Below are positions 63,436-64,000 of a stretch of DNA of 64,000 nt, in pieces; the stretch's first letter is position 1, and every line of letters starts with the position of its first letter. The translations under genes were made by a program, and so were the position numbers. The DNA is from SAR116 cluster bacterium AG-426-B08 (GTDB taxonomy: Bacteria > Pseudomonadota > Alphaproteobacteria > Puniceispirillales > Marisalimonadaceae), in contig QCNN01000001.1 of the NCBI GenBank assembly GCA_003213175.1, positions 1-64,000 on the forward strand, given 5' to 3'. The notes beneath the pieces were generated by a model, which ran no database searches, was not told where the DNA came from, and saw only the letters and a program-made list of their open reading frames with translations.

Positions 63436-64000
63436 TTAAACTATCTCCAGAGGATCAGTTAATTTTCCAGTTATCGCTGAAGCAGCAGCAATTTCTGGAC
63501 TGACCAAATGAGTTCTACCACCTTTTCCTTGCCTGCCTTCGAAATTTCTATTTGATGTACTAGCACATCTTTCGCCAGAAGAAAGTTTATCTGAATTCAT
63601 AGCTAAGCACATTGAACAACCTGGTTCTCTCCATTCAAAACCAGATTGCTTAAAAATTTTATCAAGACCTTCTTCTTCAGCTTGTTTTTTTACTAAACCA
63701 GATCCAGGTACAACCATTGCTCTAATATTATCATTAACTTTTTTACCAGATAAAATTTTTGCGGCACCTCGTAAATCTTCAATTCTAGAGTTTGTGCAAG
63801 AACCTATAAAAACAGTATCAATTTTAACTTCGTTTATTTTCTGCCCAGCTTTTAACCCCATATATTCAAGTGATCTTTTTATCTTTTCTTTTTTTAAATC
63901 ATCTTTAACTTTTTCTGGATCTGGTACAACTCCATCAATACTTACTATCTCCTCAGGGCTTGTCCCCCAAGTAACAGTTTGTTTAATTGAAGATGCGTCT
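63436..64000 (-). CDS. leuC: 3-isopropylmalate dehydratase large subunit, partial (runs off the right edge)
   Basis: C-terminal part of the aconitase-family isomerase. The reading frame is open to the right edge; the in-frame ATG at 63861 is internal. Landmarks upstream of it are [11 protein letters not shown] and VPDPEKV. Downstream come [34 protein letters not shown] and [13 protein letters not shown]; these supply the three iron-sulfur cysteines. The end [30 protein letters not shown] is typical (landmarks NRNFEGRQG and LVSPEIAAA). Confidence 0.96.
   Translation of the reverse strand, partial: DASSIKQTVTWGTSPEEIVSIDGVVPDPEKVKDDLKKEKIKRSLEYMGLKAGQKINEVKIDTVFIGSCTNSRIEDLRGAAKILSGKKVNDNIRAMVVPGSGLVKKQAEEEGLDKIFKQSGFEWREPGCSMCLAMNSDKLSSGERCASTSNRNFEGRQGKGGRTHLVSPEIAAASAITGKLTDPLEIV

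Overview
The window is about 64 kb of very AT-rich, gene-dense bacterial DNA with no gap over 300 bases, no tRNA or rRNA gene that I can find, and no insertion sequence or CRISPR array. The continuous order sdhC-sdhD-sdhA-sdhB-zapE-mdh-sucC-sucD-sucA-sucB-lpdA, next to asd-leuB-leuD-leuC, is an alphaproteobacterial arrangement. Together with the low GC, tiny spacers, overlapping genes and a proton pyrophosphatase, it suggests a streamlined marine alphaproteobacterium such as Pelagibacterales or a HIMB59/AEGEAN-169-like lineage. That placement is an inference from gene content; no marker gene was tested.

Bases 1-15,000 are a surface-polysaccharide island. A left block holds a HisH-type glutaminase (cut by the window edge), a PseA/WbpG-type N-acetyl sugar amidotransferase, an unrecognised 300-residue protein and a DegT-type aminotransferase. 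A plus-strand trio (formyltransferase, pseI, DUF218 protein) faces a minus-strand run of pseF, pseC, pseB, gmd, fcl, galE, a UDP-glucuronate 4-epimerase and manC. These genes make CMP-pseudaminic acid, GDP-fucose, UDP-galactose/galacturonate and GDP-mannose precursors. PseH and PseG are not seen; the formyltransferase may replace PseH.

Bases 14,500-24,200 carry many parts of a cell-wall recycling route: murQ and anmK (divergent), a cytoplasmic GH84 hexosaminidase, a YkuD-fold enzyme without signal peptide, and an AmpG permease. Among them lie a PIG-L deacetylase with a second formyltransferase, a 3-hydroxyisobutyrate dehydrogenase and a K+-independent H+-pyrophosphatase. Bases 24,200-27,100 add a methyltransferase-like protein and two glycosyltransferases.

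Bases 27,100-46,400 are mixed metabolism and transport: a 2-hydroxyacid dehydrogenase, two transporters of the DMT/SMR type, pyrE, a gamma-glutamyltransferase-like protein, a ferredoxin-reductase-like flavoprotein, alaC, an amidase, a four-gene Gld-like ABC export operon, an acyl-CoA dehydrogenase, a VOC protein, an MFS permease, htpG and a class II aldolase. Bases 46,400-64,000 are the TCA-cycle block and leucine/aspartate-family biosynthesis; an EamA permease sits between sdhC and asd.

The most unusual single observation is in sucB. Its E3-binding domain lies at the extreme N terminus, ahead of the lipoyl domain, instead of between the lipoyl and catalytic domains. A strong Shine-Dalgarno and ATG lie inside the gene exactly at the lipoyl-domain start, so two products are possible. 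The second most interesting is the recycling neighbourhood, which appears to use GH84 and a cytosolic YkuD enzyme where NagZ and LdcA would be expected.
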